From: Geosporobacter ferrireducens
GTDB lineage: Bacteria > Bacillota > Clostridia > Peptostreptococcales > Thermotaleaceae
Assembly (NCBI RefSeq): GCF_001750685.1
Contig: NZ_CP017269.1
Coordinates: 4,195,416-4,259,415, forward strand
Reading direction: 5' to 3'
Length of the DNA: 64,000 nt
Part shown: piece by piece, positions 48,317 through 56,457 of the stretch
Layout of the letters: each line of letters begins with the position of its first letter
Position numbering within the stretch: position 1 is the first letter of the stretch
Notes under the pieces: model-generated
Seen by the model: the letters and a program-made list of their open reading frames with translations, nothing else
What the model was told of the DNA's origin: nothing
The model's database searches: none
Translations under genes and position numbers: made by a program

Positions 48317-48334
48317 AATAAACAAGCGTTTATT
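48317..48334. promoter_or_regulatory. TetR-type operator before the efflux operon
   Basis: AATAAAC-AAGC-GTTTATT is an 18-bp palindrome between the TetR gene and the adaptor gene. A related site stands before the TetR gene (48947-48964), supporting control of both by the same protein. Confidence 0.7.
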
Positions 48335-48350
48335 TTTAACGCAAAAAAAA

Positions 48351-48944
48351 TTATAACAGCCTGTTTTTTAAATCACGAAGATGATAGTGGATAAATTGGT
48401 GAACCAATGGCTTCATTTTAGCTTCATCTTCATAATGTTTTAAAATTACTTTTATTCCCTCTACAAGGCTGGCAGAAAGTACACAGGCAAAAAATTCATC
48501 TGGAATTTGTACGCCTTTTTCTTTGAGTCTGGGAAAAACTTGATTTCTAAATTTGTTTTCCACCAAGAGAATAATTTCTTCTATGGCATGCTCAAACCTT
48601 GTTTCTTCACAACCATCTATCAAAATTAATAACTCCCGCCGGTGTTCCCGGTTGATTGTCATAATGCGGTCGGCTATATATTCAAAAAAATTTTGAACCG
48701 CTTTGGCATTTTCCATTTTGATAAATTGTTCTTGTGTGAGATCAATGATCTTATGATAGGCAGGGCTAATAACCGCATAAAATAAATCTTCTTTACTGTT
48801 AAAATAGCGGTACAAGTTGCCCACCGTCATGCCGCCTCTTTCAGCGATGGACCGCATAGAGGCATTTTTAAATCCTTTCTCCTGAAACTCCACCAAGGCA
48901 GATTGATGAATCGCATTCCTAACATCATCTTTGAGTACTTGCAT
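48351..48944 (-). CDS. TetR-family repressor of the RND pump
   Basis: The protein has about 197 residues. An N-terminal helix-turn-helix (ALVEFQEKGFKNASMRSIAERGGMTVGNLYRYFNSKEDLFYAV, residues about 12-54 in total) is followed by a variable helical ligand domain. It is encoded upstream of and co-oriented with the efflux genes. Two alternative starts (48959, inside the operator, and 48944) are possible; 48944 is chosen because a weak GGGTG lies at a workable distance. It should derepress the pump when its ligand, unknown, binds. Confidence 0.88.
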   Translation of the reverse strand: MQVLKDDVRNAIHQSALVEFQEKGFKNASMRSIAERGGMTVGNLYRYFNSKEDLFYAVISPAYHKIIDLTQEQFIKMENAKAVQNFFEYIADRIMTINREHRRELLILIDGCEETRFEHAIEEIILLVENKFRNQVFPRLKEKGVQIPDEFFACVLSASLVEGIKVILKHYEDEAKMKPLVHQFIHYHLRDLKNRLL

Positions 48945-48946
48945 AT

Positions 48947-48964
48947 AATAAACACCCATTCATT
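48947..48964. promoter_or_regulatory. TetR-type operator before its own gene
   Basis: AATAAACACCCATTCATT matches the site at 48317-48334 in 13 of 18 positions (AATAAACA, C, TT, ATT conserved). It lies where the TetR transcript starts, so it suggests autorepression. The following gap to 49355 is AT-rich and shows no gene. Confidence 0.55.
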
Positions 48965-49355
48965 TTTTATTTTAATCTAATTATAGAAGAATATAATCCA
49001 TTGGTCAATAGAGATATATTTATATAATAAGAGATTTTGACGATATCATGCTGTGCTTTAAAATCATGAAAAATGGATATCTACTTCTCTTAGGTCTTAA
49101 AGACTAATTTTCTTTATATTTCGTTGGAATCATAGAAATTTAACCTTAAGATAATATTGTACGATTCGATATAAACGATAATAAAATAGATGAAATTTAT
49201 CAAGAACATAAAATCGAAAAAAACGCATAAAAAATAATTATAAGATTTATTCAAAATGATTCTATAAGAAGCTGGGGGGAGGGAAATATGAAACGATAAA
49301 TGGTTTCATAAAATACTGGGAAATGTGCCCGGGAACATCTTAGACAGGGGGGAAA

Positions 49356-50747
49356 GTGGTTTTTACCACGGCGGCTATGATTAAAAATTATATTATTGAT
49401 ACGAATGTTATGATTCATGATCCAAAGTTTTTATATAATTTTGAAGACAATAACATTATCATACCGATTATCGCTATTGAAGAGTTGGATAAATTAAAAA
49501 AGGCACCGGGTGTAGTTGGTTACCATGCCCGGCTGGTTTTAAAAGAGTTGAATAAAGTGCGGCAATATGGAAACTTTCTGGAGGGAATCTCTCTTCCTAA
49601 TGGTGGGAGGATTCGAATCGAAATGAATCATATGGACTTGACGGTACTTCCTGATGGAATGGACCGCCAAAGCAATGATAATAAAATTCTGACAATCGCC
49701 AAAAATGTAGCACTTGCCGATGCAGAGAGACCAACCATCATTGTAACGAAGGATATGTGTATGACGGTTAAAGGAGAGGCCATTGGGCTGACAGTACAGG
49801 ATTATCAGAATGATAAAGTCCACACGGATGAACTCTATAAAGGTTATAGTCAAATATATCTTTCTTCTCAAGAAATCAATAATATATTTAAAAAAGGAAT
49901 CGAGCCGCCGGAAGAAATTATTGATACTATATATCCCAATCACTTCTTTCATATTAAAAGCCATGATAACAGCAGTCATGAAATATTGGCTAAATATAAA
50001 AATAAAAAAATTGTGCCGCTGGAACACACGAATGCAGCCGCATGGGGGTTAAAACCCATCAATCGGGAACAAAAAATGGCTTTTGAATTGCTTTTTGACA
50101 CGGATATTGATTTTGCAAGTATTCTTGGAGGTGCAGGTAGCGGGAAAAGTATTTTGTGTATAGCCTATGCCTTGCAAAGTGTATTGGAAAAAGGCTTATA
50201 CCGAAAAATAATTTTTGTACGCCCGGTAGTTCCAGCGGGAAATGATATCGGATATCTACCGGGAGATGAAAAGGATAAATTAAAGCCTTGGATGTCAGCA
50301 TTGTATGACACTGTAGATAATCTATTTCACAACAAAAGTAAATACCGCGAAGATGATGGACCTAGAATATATAAAAGAGGAGAGAAGCCGGATTTCTCTG
50401 TAGAACAATTTATTGATACTTACCGGGATATGGGTCTGCTTGAAATGAAGACTTTTAATTATATGAGAGGCAGAACATTGGCGAATGCTTTGGTCATAGT
50501 AGATGAGGCTCAAGAAACCACCCCACATCTGGCGAAGCTGATGCTGACCCGGGCAGGAGAAGGTTCAAAATTTTTGTTTATTGGGGATCCTTCCGACAAT
50601 CAAATTGATAATGTTTTGGTAGATTCCCGGTCTAATGGATTGGTTTATACGGTGGATCGAATGAAAAGCTTTGACATTACAGGCCATATTACACTGCAGC
50701 AGGTCGAAAGAAGTCCATTAGCCCAACTGGCTGAAAAATATATGTAA
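49356..50747 (+). CDS. PIN-PhoH family protein (PhoH2/YlaK-like)
   Basis: The protein has 463 residues. An N-terminal PIN nuclease-like domain (residues about 10-150) starts with NYIIDTNVMIHDP and carries acidic residues in AIEELDKLK, DRQSNDNKIL and VTKDMCM. The C-terminal PhoH ATPase has Walker A GGAGSGKS at about residue 258, FVRPVVPAGNDIGYLPGD, Walker B ALVIVDEAQETTPH and the GDPSDNQID loop. Related proteins act as ATP-dependent RNA helicase/ribonucleases. GTG 49356 after AGGGGGG is preferred; ATG 49377 has no ribosome site. Confidence 0.9.
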   Translation: MVFTTAAMIKNYIIDTNVMIHDPKFLYNFEDNNIIIPIIAIEELDKLKKAPGVVGYHARLVLKELNKVRQYGNFLEGISLPNGGRIRIEMNHMDLTVLPDGMDRQSNDNKILTIAKNVALADAERPTIIVTKDMCMTVKGEAIGLTVQDYQNDKVHTDELYKGYSQIYLSSQEINNIFKKGIEPPEEIIDTIYPNHFFHIKSHDNSSHEILAKYKNKKIVPLEHTNAAAWGLKPINREQKMAFELLFDTDIDFASILGGAGSGKSILCIAYALQSVLEKGLYRKIIFVRPVVPAGNDIGYLPGDEKDKLKPWMSALYDTVDNLFHNKSKYREDDGPRIYKRGEKPDFSVEQFIDTYRDMGLLEMKTFNYMRGRTLANALVIVDEAQETTPHLAKLMLTRAGEGSKFLFIGDPSDNQIDNVLVDSRSNGLVYTVDRMKSFDITGHITLQQVERSPLAQLAEKYM

Positions 50748-50824
50748 ATATTAAATAATGAATAAGTTATTGTATAAGATGGTATAGTCTGATATAATCA
50801 TTTCAGAAAATTAAATAATTGATT

Positions 50825-51027
50825 TATGGTACGATTGCTAATCCAATCGTTTAAAAGGGAAGTCCGGTGAAAAGCCGACGCGGTCCCGCCACTGTGACAA
50901 GGAGTGCAGCTGTGGAGAATACCACTGTTTCATGTATGAAATGGGAAGGTGCAGCAGCACAATGACTTGGAGTCAGGAGACCTGCCATGAATTGTAATAC
51001 CTGGAGAACTTACGCGGATAAGGAGGT
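50825..51027 (+). ncRNA. Cobalamin riboswitch 1 (upstream of cbiX-like gene)
   Basis: The conserved blocks AAGGGAAGTCCGGTGAAAAG, CGCGGTCCCGCCACTGTGAC and GGAGTCAGGAGACCTGCC occur in order with the right spacing. The ending ACTTACGCGGATAAGGAGGT is shared word for word with riboswitch 2. An intrinsic terminator follows at 51091-51117, indicating transcriptional control by B12. An ATG-AGA-TAG mini-frame lies just after the GGAGGT. Confidence 0.95.
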
Positions 51028-51090
51028 GTTATGAGATAGCTAAGCTTATTAGATTTCTGAAAGCTGATAGTTGGTTTCATAAAAGTGGAG

Positions 51091-51117
51091 CACCTTTTTA
51101 CAAAGGTGCTTTTATTT
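51091..51117 (+). terminator. Riboswitch-controlled terminator before cbiX-like gene
   Basis: GCACCTTT (51091-51098) and AAAGGTGC (51103-51110) with TTAC as loop, followed by TTTTATTT. Confidence 0.9.
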
Positions 51118-51171
51118 GTATATAAGAATATACCATTGGTAGATAAATAATATATAAAGGAGCTAAAGAGA

Positions 51172-51543
51172 ATGAAAACAGGATTATTTGTATTAGGTCA
51201 TGGAAGTCAAGCACAAGAGGCAGATGAGATATTTTCTAATATAGTGGAAATGGTAATGAATATCACAGATTTTGAAGTTGTGGGATTAGGTTCATTACAG
51301 ATTTCAAAACCGAGCTTTGAAGAAGGCATTGAAGACTTAATCCGCAGGGGGGCAGAGCATATTGTTATTGTACCAATGTTTATTTTTGAAGGAAATCATG
51401 TAAAGTATGACATTCCAGAAGCGTTAGAAAAAATACGTGCAGACTACCCGACTGTAAAGTTTACCATGGGTAAACATATAGGGGCTGATTCAAGGATCGC
51501 ATCCATTATTGAAGAAAGAGCTAAACAGGCATTGGAAGTATAA
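51172..51543 (+). CDS. cbiX: Small CbiX-type sirohydrochlorin cobaltochelatase
   Basis: The protein has 123 residues, the length of the small CbiX(S) form that acts as a homodimer. The N-terminal VLGHGSQAQEADEIFSNIV holds the metal-handling His of the chelatase family, and GAEHIVIVPMFIFEGNHVKYDIPEAL is the second family signature with another His. It would insert cobalt into sirohydrochlorin for B12 synthesis. The gene is directly under cobalamin riboswitch 1. It could also be a nickel chelatase (CfbA), but the B12 control supports cobalt. Confidence 0.88.
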   Translation: MKTGLFVLGHGSQAQEADEIFSNIVEMVMNITDFEVVGLGSLQISKPSFEEGIEDLIRRGAEHIVIVPMFIFEGNHVKYDIPEALEKIRADYPTVKFTMGKHIGADSRIASIIEERAKQALEV

Positions 51544-51572
51544 TACAGGAGCTGTCCTGTTGGCGATGCCGG

Positions 51573-51665
51573 AAATATAGCAGGCAGACATAAGGCCTGC
51601 CCCTACCAAAATCAGATATTATAGGGGATAGCCTCGTATCGTCCCGGATAGAATCAAGTTTCTCA
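51573..51665. repeat. Second copy of the dispersed repeat
   Basis: GCAGGCAGACATAAGGCCTGCCCCTAC-like sequence (about 51576-51600; not quoted further) and TATCGTCCCGGATAGAATC with AAGTTTCTCA (51637-51665) correspond in order to parts of the 40605-40784 region. The distance between the two blocks is shorter here. It is noncoding and precedes cobalamin riboswitch 2. Confidence 0.6.
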
Positions 51666-51710
51666 GTTACAAATCTGTAGCAAAGGGCTTTAAAAGCTGA
51701 ATAACTGCTT

Positions 51711-51917
51711 TATGGTACGATTGCTAATACGATCGTTTAAAAGGGAAGTCCGGTGAAAAGCCGACGCGGTCCCGCCACTGTAACAAGGAGTACAGTTGTT
51801 GGAAATCCACTATTTCTGTTTAGAAATGGGAAGGAAATAGCTGTATGATGATTTGGAGTCAGGAGACCTGCCATAATGAACAATACCATTAATACTTACG
51901 CGGATAAGGAGGTATTT
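51711..51917 (+). ncRNA. Cobalamin riboswitch 2 (upstream of PocR-ATPase gene)
   Basis: It has the same conserved blocks as riboswitch 1 (AAGGGAAGTCCGGTGAAAAG, CGCGGTCCCGCCACTGTAAC, GGAGTCAGGAGACCTGCC, ACTTACGCGGATAAGGAGGT). The arms and central stems differ, so it is not a trivial duplicate. A 15-codon frame and a terminator separate it from the sensor gene at 52053. Confidence 0.95.
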
Positions 51918-51920
51918 TAG

Positions 51921-51968
51921 ATGAAAGAATCTGTACGGTTCTTTTTATCAATAAAATACATTAAATAA
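51921..51968 (+). CDS. Possible 15-residue leader peptide after riboswitch 2
   Basis: ATG 51921 follows GGAGGTATTTTAG at good spacing, the Shine-Dalgarno lying in the riboswitch's conserved 3' end. The frame encodes MKESVRFFLSIKYIK and stops at 51966-51968, exactly at the first base of the terminator stem. Translating ribosomes could affect terminator folding. It may equally be chance. Confidence 0.3.
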   Translation: MKESVRFFLSIKYIK

Positions 51969-52003
51969 AAACCTTTTTCCTGCCGGAAAAAGGTTTTTAT
52001 TTT
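51968..52003 (+). terminator. Riboswitch-controlled terminator before PocR-ATPase gene
   Basis: AAAACCTTTTTCC and GGAAAAAGGTTTT form a 13-bp stem with a TGCC loop (51968-51997), followed by TATTTTT. Confidence 0.9.
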
Positions 52004-52052
52004 TAGTCAGATAGGATTAGGATAGAGGAACTCATTATGGGGAGGAATAATC

Positions 52053-53396
52053 ATGGAATTGGAGAGATTGCAAGAAAAAAGAAAGAATGATTTTTTCTCA
52101 TTGGTTCAGGTGATTGAAAAAAATGGAAAAGAGATTTGTAAAAAGTCAAAGGATAGCAGTTATTATCTAAAAGAACTAATGGATATCGAAAAACTGGAGC
52201 AATTACAAGAGCAATTTTCAAAGGCTACAGGATTTGCTTTTACTGTTGTAGATTTCAAGGGAGATGAGATTACAAAAAGAATAGGCTGTTCAGAATTTTG
52301 TAAGGGATGGAGAGCAGAAAAAGAAAATAGGAAGGTTTGTAATTTTTGTGATACCTATGGGAGATTAGAATCAATCATCAACCAAAAACCAAATATCTAC
52401 AGATGTCCAGCAGGACTTATTGAAGTTACAGTACCACTCATTATAAAGGAACAGTATCTGGGAGCAGTATTATTTGGGCAGGTGAGGTGTACTGAAGAAG
52501 ATGGAATTGTAAATATAGGAAGATTTATTCAATGTGAAGACAAGCGAAAAAGTAATTCCATGCTCATGGAAAATTATGAACAAACATCTATAGTATCTTA
52601 CAAAAAAATTTTATCAACCATATATCTAATCCAGTTAACACTCTGTCGAATGCTAGAAAAAGAAGCAGATAGAAAAGCCTTAGAGGAAGAAAATAAAAGA
52701 TTCATGGCAGAGATGATTGCAAAAAAAATTCGTGCAGAAATGGAAAAAGCAGTAGTGATTGCAGAACTAAAACGTTTTAAAGAGCAAATGAATCCTTATC
52801 TTATAGTGGATGCGTTGAAGACGATTGAGAATGCTGCTTTAACCGAGAGGGCAGAAAAAACGAAAGAAATGGCATTTCTCTTTTCAGAAATGTTCAAGTA
52901 TACAATCGAAAATACAGAAGGTTTAATAGATTTAATAGAGGATATTAAGCAGATAGAACGTTATTTACAAATACAAAAAATTCGCTTTATAGATAAACTA
53001 AACTATTCCATTGAAATGCAGGGAGAACTGGAAAAGCAAAAAATTCCCCCTTTTATCATACTGCCTTTTATTGAAAATGCTGTGGAGCACGGTATTCTAG
53101 TTAAAAAATACGGTGGAACTGTAAGGATAAGGGTTTACATGGAAAATACCGATGCAGTGATAGAAATTGAAGACAATGGAGTGGGAATGGCTGAGAAGCA
53201 GATGAAGGAAATATTTCCCTCTCACCCTGAAGATTATGAAAAAGATTTCATCGGGATAAGTATTCAAAATATAAGGAAAAGGTTAATCTACAGCTTCGGA
53301 TTTCAATATGATGTTCAAATGACAAGCAAAAAGAATGCCGGAACTATAGTAACGATTAGAATTCCATGTGATAAGAAAGATCGGTTATTCTTTTAA
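52053..53396 (+). CDS. PocR sensor with LytS-like kinase core lacking the phospho-acceptor His
   Basis: The protein has 447 residues. The PocR domain (about 45-205) contains GCSEFCKGW, RKVCNFCDTYG and IYRCPAGLIEVTVPLI, as in the AraC-type PocR regulator at 33456. A coiled-coil follows, then a His_kinase (LytS) segment in which the usual NPHFLFN reads NPYLIVD: Tyr249 replaces the phosphorylated histidine. The HATPase domain keeps its N box (PFIENAVEHGI) and G boxes (EDNGVGMAEKQ; ISIQNIRKRL). No response regulator is adjacent. It may regulate by ATP binding or by acting on a partner kinase. It lies under cobalamin riboswitch 2, so it is made when B12 is scarce. Confidence 0.88.
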   Translation: MELERLQEKRKNDFFSLVQVIEKNGKEICKKSKDSSYYLKELMDIEKLEQLQEQFSKATGFAFTVVDFKGDEITKRIGCSEFCKGWRAEKENRKVCNFCDTYGRLESIINQKPNIYRCPAGLIEVTVPLIIKEQYLGAVLFGQVRCTEEDGIVNIGRFIQCEDKRKSNSMLMENYEQTSIVSYKKILSTIYLIQLTLCRMLEKEADRKALEEENKRFMAEMIAKKIRAEMEKAVVIAELKRFKEQMNPYLIVDALKTIENAALTERAEKTKEMAFLFSEMFKYTIENTEGLIDLIEDIKQIERYLQIQKIRFIDKLNYSIEMQGELEKQKIPPFIILPFIENAVEHGILVKKYGGTVRIRVYMENTDAVIEIEDNGVGMAEKQMKEIFPSHPEDYEKDFIGISIQNIRKRLIYSFGFQYDVQMTSKKNAGTIVTIRIPCDKKDRLFF

Positions 53397-53413
53397 GCTG
53401 TGTTTTAATCAAA

Positions 53414-53438
53414 ATAAAAGATGATTGTAATCTTTTAT
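53414..53438 (+). terminator. Terminator after PocR-ATPase gene
   Basis: ATAAAAGAT and ATCTTTTAT form a 9-bp stem with a 7-nt loop. Confidence 0.65.
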
Positions 53439-53458
53439 CTAAACGATTTATTATTTTC

Positions 53459-53496
53459 CATGAAAGCGGCTCAATTTATATTGAGACGCTTTCATG
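53459..53496. terminator. Second stem between converging genes
   Basis: ATGAAAGCG and CGCTTTCAT are outer arms, with an inner TCAAT/ATTGA stem, at 53459-53496. It lies between the PocR-ATPase gene and the converging sigma-like gene and may end the minus-strand transcript. Confidence 0.7.
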
Positions 53497-53529
53497 AATT
53501 TGAAATAAAATCATTAAGTATTTTCATGA

Positions 53530-54066
53530 TTATTTCCCGCCGATTTGTTTTCTTAGTTTATTCAATGCAGTATTTTTGATTTTATTTACCGATTGCTTGC
53601 TAATTCCTAATTCCTTGGCGACGAGATGTTCTTCCTTATCTCTAACAATACATTCATAGATAATTTGTTTTTGTCTCTCCGTAAGATTGTGAATAGCTTT
53701 TAACATTTTTCTGTCTGTAAATATTTCACAAAAATCCAGATACTCTTTATCCGCGTAGATCTCTTCTTCAAAATTAACAGAAGCATCCGGAATGGTATTG
53801 ATTTTTTCTTCATCAAAGTTTTCATCCAGAGTATTTAGATGGAGCCCTTCTTTTTCTCTGATGACACTTTCTTTTTTCCTTAAATCTATTGAGGCAAAAG
53901 CAATAGATTTTTTTATGTAGCTGCACAGGTTGATTCTGAATAGGTAATCATTAAATTTCTTATTGAGGCTTTCTAGGGATGTCCGATCTTTCAATAGGAT
54001 GCCATTGATATATAGATCCCTATTTTCTGTATCCTCTTCTAGAAAGCTTCTCGCCAGGTGATCCAT
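53530..54066 (-). CDS. Sigma-70-like factor (region 4 clear, N-terminus divergent)
   Basis: The protein has 178 residues. The C-terminal half has a region-4 helix-turn-helix: LTERQKQIIYECIVRDKEEHLVAKELGISKQSVNKIKNTALNKLRKQI, about residues 128-175. The N-terminal part (LNKKFNDYLFRINLCSYIKKSIAFASIDLRKKE) resembles the short region 2 of UviA/TcdR-like or mobile-element sigma factors, without a clear core-binding signature. AAGGAGAGGATAAA precedes the ATG at 54066. Target promoters are unknown. It is not obviously linked to its neighbours. Confidence 0.68.
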   Translation of the reverse strand: MDHLARSFLEEDTENRDLYINGILLKDRTSLESLNKKFNDYLFRINLCSYIKKSIAFASIDLRKKESVIREKEGLHLNTLDENFDEEKINTIPDASVNFEEEIYADKEYLDFCEIFTDRKMLKAIHNLTERQKQIIYECIVRDKEEHLVAKELGISKQSVNKIKNTALNKLRKQIGGK

Positions 54067-54358
54067 TTTATCCTCTCCTTACGTAAACCTCGATACACTC
54101 TTTCCCAATAGTAAAAAACTTTAAGCCTAAAATAATTAAACTTCCCATACTATATAAGACGTATTATATAAAAAATAAGTATCCATAATTTGTAAAATTT
54201 TCTGCAGATTTGAAAAATAGGATTATATTCCTATTTTTTCATAGGACCGAAGATCATTAGGATATATTCAACAGAACCTTTATCTTTATAAAGAGAACAG
54301 CAGCCTTTATTGAAGATACAAAAAAATGATAAAATTAATACAATTTTACAAATTGCTA

Positions 54359-54388
54359 TTGTAGACTGAGGACTAATTATAGTACAAT
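54359..54388 (+). promoter_or_regulatory. Promoter of leader element A
   Basis: TTGTAG (54359-54364), an 18-bp spacer and TACAAT (54383-54388). The -10 context TATAGTACAAT is identical to that of leader element B at 62643-62653. Confidence 0.65.
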
Positions 54389-54392
54389 GAAA

Positions 54393-54503
54393 TGGATAAA
54401 GGTATGAAATCTAAGGACTGAAAGTACAAATAGGGTTTTATAGAATTTAGCCATGAAGGCCAATGAAGTTGATTTGATTCAATTTCGCCTTCATGGCTTT
54501 TTG
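54393..54503 (+). ncRNA. Candidate structured leader RNA, element A
   Basis: A 5-bp stem TGGAT/ATCTA (54393-54397, 54409-54413) encloses the 11-nt loop AAAGGTATGAA. About 35 nt later a terminator stem AGCCATGAAGGC/GCCTTCATGGCT (54449-54460, 54487-54498) ends in TTTTTGT. Element B has the same loop, a stem with compensating base changes and an almost identical terminator. It probably regulated the methyltransferase gene at 55690 before an IS entered in between. It matches no riboswitch consensus I can recall. Confidence 0.6.
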
Positions 54504-54528
54504 TATTTGCAGAGGATGACGGTGTAAA

Positions 54529-55661
54529 TACCTAGATTTTGTACAAACAAAAGCATAACATTTTCATAAAATTTCCATATCAAATTACCAAAAAACAACA
54601 AAAGGTGAGAAGTAGCCGCCAGTAGAAGTATTTTTTATCCAAAAAAAATCCTACGAAAGACGGTATCACACCTATGAAAAGTATATCATTTCGTCTAGAT
54701 GAGAATAAAGTGGTAAATACTTCTGCTTGGTTTGTATCTGTAATTCAATTTGCTAATAAAATCAATTTCTTTGATGCTTTTAAGGCGTTCAAGCTAAAAA
54801 AGAAAAGTGTCAATTACACCAATTTAAACAGGTTACAAACCTTGATTTCTTCTATTGTCATGGGATGTAATTATACCAGTGACATTAGCGAGAAATTAAT
54901 TCCTGATACTGTAGCTGCTAATCTCCTTGATATGGATCATTTTCCTGATCAATCTTAGATTAGCCGTTTCTTAACCTCATTTAGTGAGTCAAACATAGAT
55001 CAGCTTGAGTATATCCATCATAGTCTGTTTATGGAAAATGCCCTATCTTTATCAAGTAAAGACGATGTTAGTGTTGACTTTGACATGACTGTTCTTATAG
55101 CTAGCGGCAAAACCTATGAATTAGCTGAAAAGGGTTATTTCCCTAGAAAACGAGGGGGAAAAAGGCTATCAGCTATCTGCTGCCTTTGTAGGAAATACCT
55201 CTAAGACGGAAAGATCAAATATTCGCATCTGATTACCAACATAAACTCTGAAAAAATGAGTGCTATCGAATTATTTCATGTCTACAATGAAAGACAGACC
55301 ATAGAAGCCTTTTTTAAAACTTGTAAAGAGGTCTATGGAATTAAGAATCTAAGAACGTCAAAATTCTATGGAATATATGGCTTTTTATGGCTGGTATTTA
55401 TTACTCATAACCTGATTACCTTAATGAAAAACACTACATTCAATTTATCCAAGCTTCAGAATATGGGTGTTCAGGCATTGATAAAAAAGCTAGGGAATAT
55501 TTCTGCTAGAGTCATAGAGTTAAGAGATACTATTGAGATTGTTTTACCTAGCCTGTCAGAAATTGCAAAATCATTTGTTGAAGCATTGCAACCTAAGTAT
55601 GTCTAATTAGTATTCCATGATTTTCCAAATATAGCTTAGTTGTTTATACAAAACTTAGGTA
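54529..55661. mobile_element. Degenerate insertion sequence with 20-bp terminal inverted repeats
   Basis: The left end TACCTAGATTTTGTACAAAC (54529-54548) matches the reverse complement of the right end (55642-55661) in 17 of 20 positions. The element encloses a broken DDE transposase gene. At about 1.13 kb it is shorter than an intact element of this type, which suggests internal deletion. No clear target-site duplication is visible. It lies between leader element A and the methyltransferase gene. Confidence 0.8.
54674..55606 (+). pseudogene. Broken IS transposase (DDE, IS1380/IS4-like)
   Basis: Three pieces in different states remain. The frame from ATG 54674 (FRLDENKVVNTSAWF; SSIVMGCNYTSDI) ends at a TAG at 54956. 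The same frame continues after it (RFLTSFSESNIDQLEYIHH; SVDFDMTVLIASGKTYELAEKGYFPRKRGGK), then is lost near 55160. A C-terminal piece (55256-55606: NERQTIEAFFKTCKEVYGIKNLRT) holds the usual YxxR...E catalytic-end region. Stop codon, frameshift and missing middle make it non-functional. The family label is by pattern only. Confidence 0.8.
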
Positions 55662-55689
55662 ATTAAATAACAGAAAGGAAAATGACAAA

Positions 55690-56445
55690 ATGATAGAAAA
55701 ACAAATTGAAAAATACTGGGATGAGCGATCACAAGGCTATAGTACTTCTATTCAGGAGCAAATGAATAGTCCTAAAAAAGAGGTTTGGAAATCTCTGATC
55801 AAAAAGTATGCTGGCGAAGGTGACAAAATTAAGGCAATGGATGTAGGCGCAGGACCGGGCTTTTTCTCTATTCTAATGGGGGAACTGGACTATGGGGTTA
55901 CCACCGTAGATGTTAGTGAAGACATGCTGAAGGAAGCCAAAAAGAGTATGGAGTATGCAGGTTTTCAAGGAAATTTTGTGAAAGGAGAGGCACATCAAAT
56001 TGATTTTCCGGATCAAAGCGTTGACCTGATAGTAAGCAGAAATGTAGTGTGGACCTTGACAAAACCAGAGGAGACCTATAAGGAGTGGAGAAGACTGCTA
56101 AAGCCAGGTGGAAAAATATTAGTATTTGACTCCAATTGGTATCTGCATTTGTCTGATCCTGAACTTCAAAAGCAGTATAATTATTATCGTAGACTGGCTA
56201 TAGAAAAGGGCCTAATTGATGAAGTGACAGAAGAGCAGCATAAACGAGTAGAAGAAATTGCAAAAGAACTGCCTTTAACTTACAGAAAAAGACCTGAATG
56301 GGACCAAGAAGTATTAACACAGTTAGGATTCCAGGAGATTATTATTGAGGACAATATCAACGAATGGATATATGATGAAGCAAAACAGCTATTATACACT
56401 TCCATACCCCAGTTCATTTTGTGCGCTTCTAAAAACGAGAAATAG
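55690..56445 (+). CDS. Class I SAM-dependent methyltransferase
   Basis: The protein has 251 residues. The AdoMet-binding motif I is MDVGAGPGFFSILM; motif II is TTVDVSEDMLKEA; motif IV is DLIVSRNVVWTLTKPEET, with the post motif LLKPGGKILVFD. GAAAGGAAAATG precedes ATG 55690. The acceptor substrate is unknown. It is followed at once by a QueG-like iron-sulfur protein and then converges on the Nik/Dpp-type transporter. A fragment at 56808-56931 resembles its C-terminus, so a second copy once existed. Methyltransferases beside metal-type ABC transporters are sometimes linked to metal-carrier synthesis, which is only a possibility here. Confidence 0.88.
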   Translation: MIEKQIEKYWDERSQGYSTSIQEQMNSPKKEVWKSLIKKYAGEGDKIKAMDVGAGPGFFSILMGELDYGVTTVDVSEDMLKEAKKSMEYAGFQGNFVKGEAHQIDFPDQSVDLIVSRNVVWTLTKPEETYKEWRRLLKPGGKILVFDSNWYLHLSDPELQKQYNYYRRLAIEKGLIDEVTEEQHKRVEEIAKELPLTYRKRPEWDQEVLTQLGFQEIIIEDNINEWIYDEAKQLLYTSIPQFILCASKNEK

Positions 56446-56457
56446 TAGGTGGACTTA

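Noticed and set aside
54359..54503. Leader element A as a known NiCo, cobalamin or c-di-GMP riboswitch
   Set aside because: The conserved blocks of those classes as I know them are absent.
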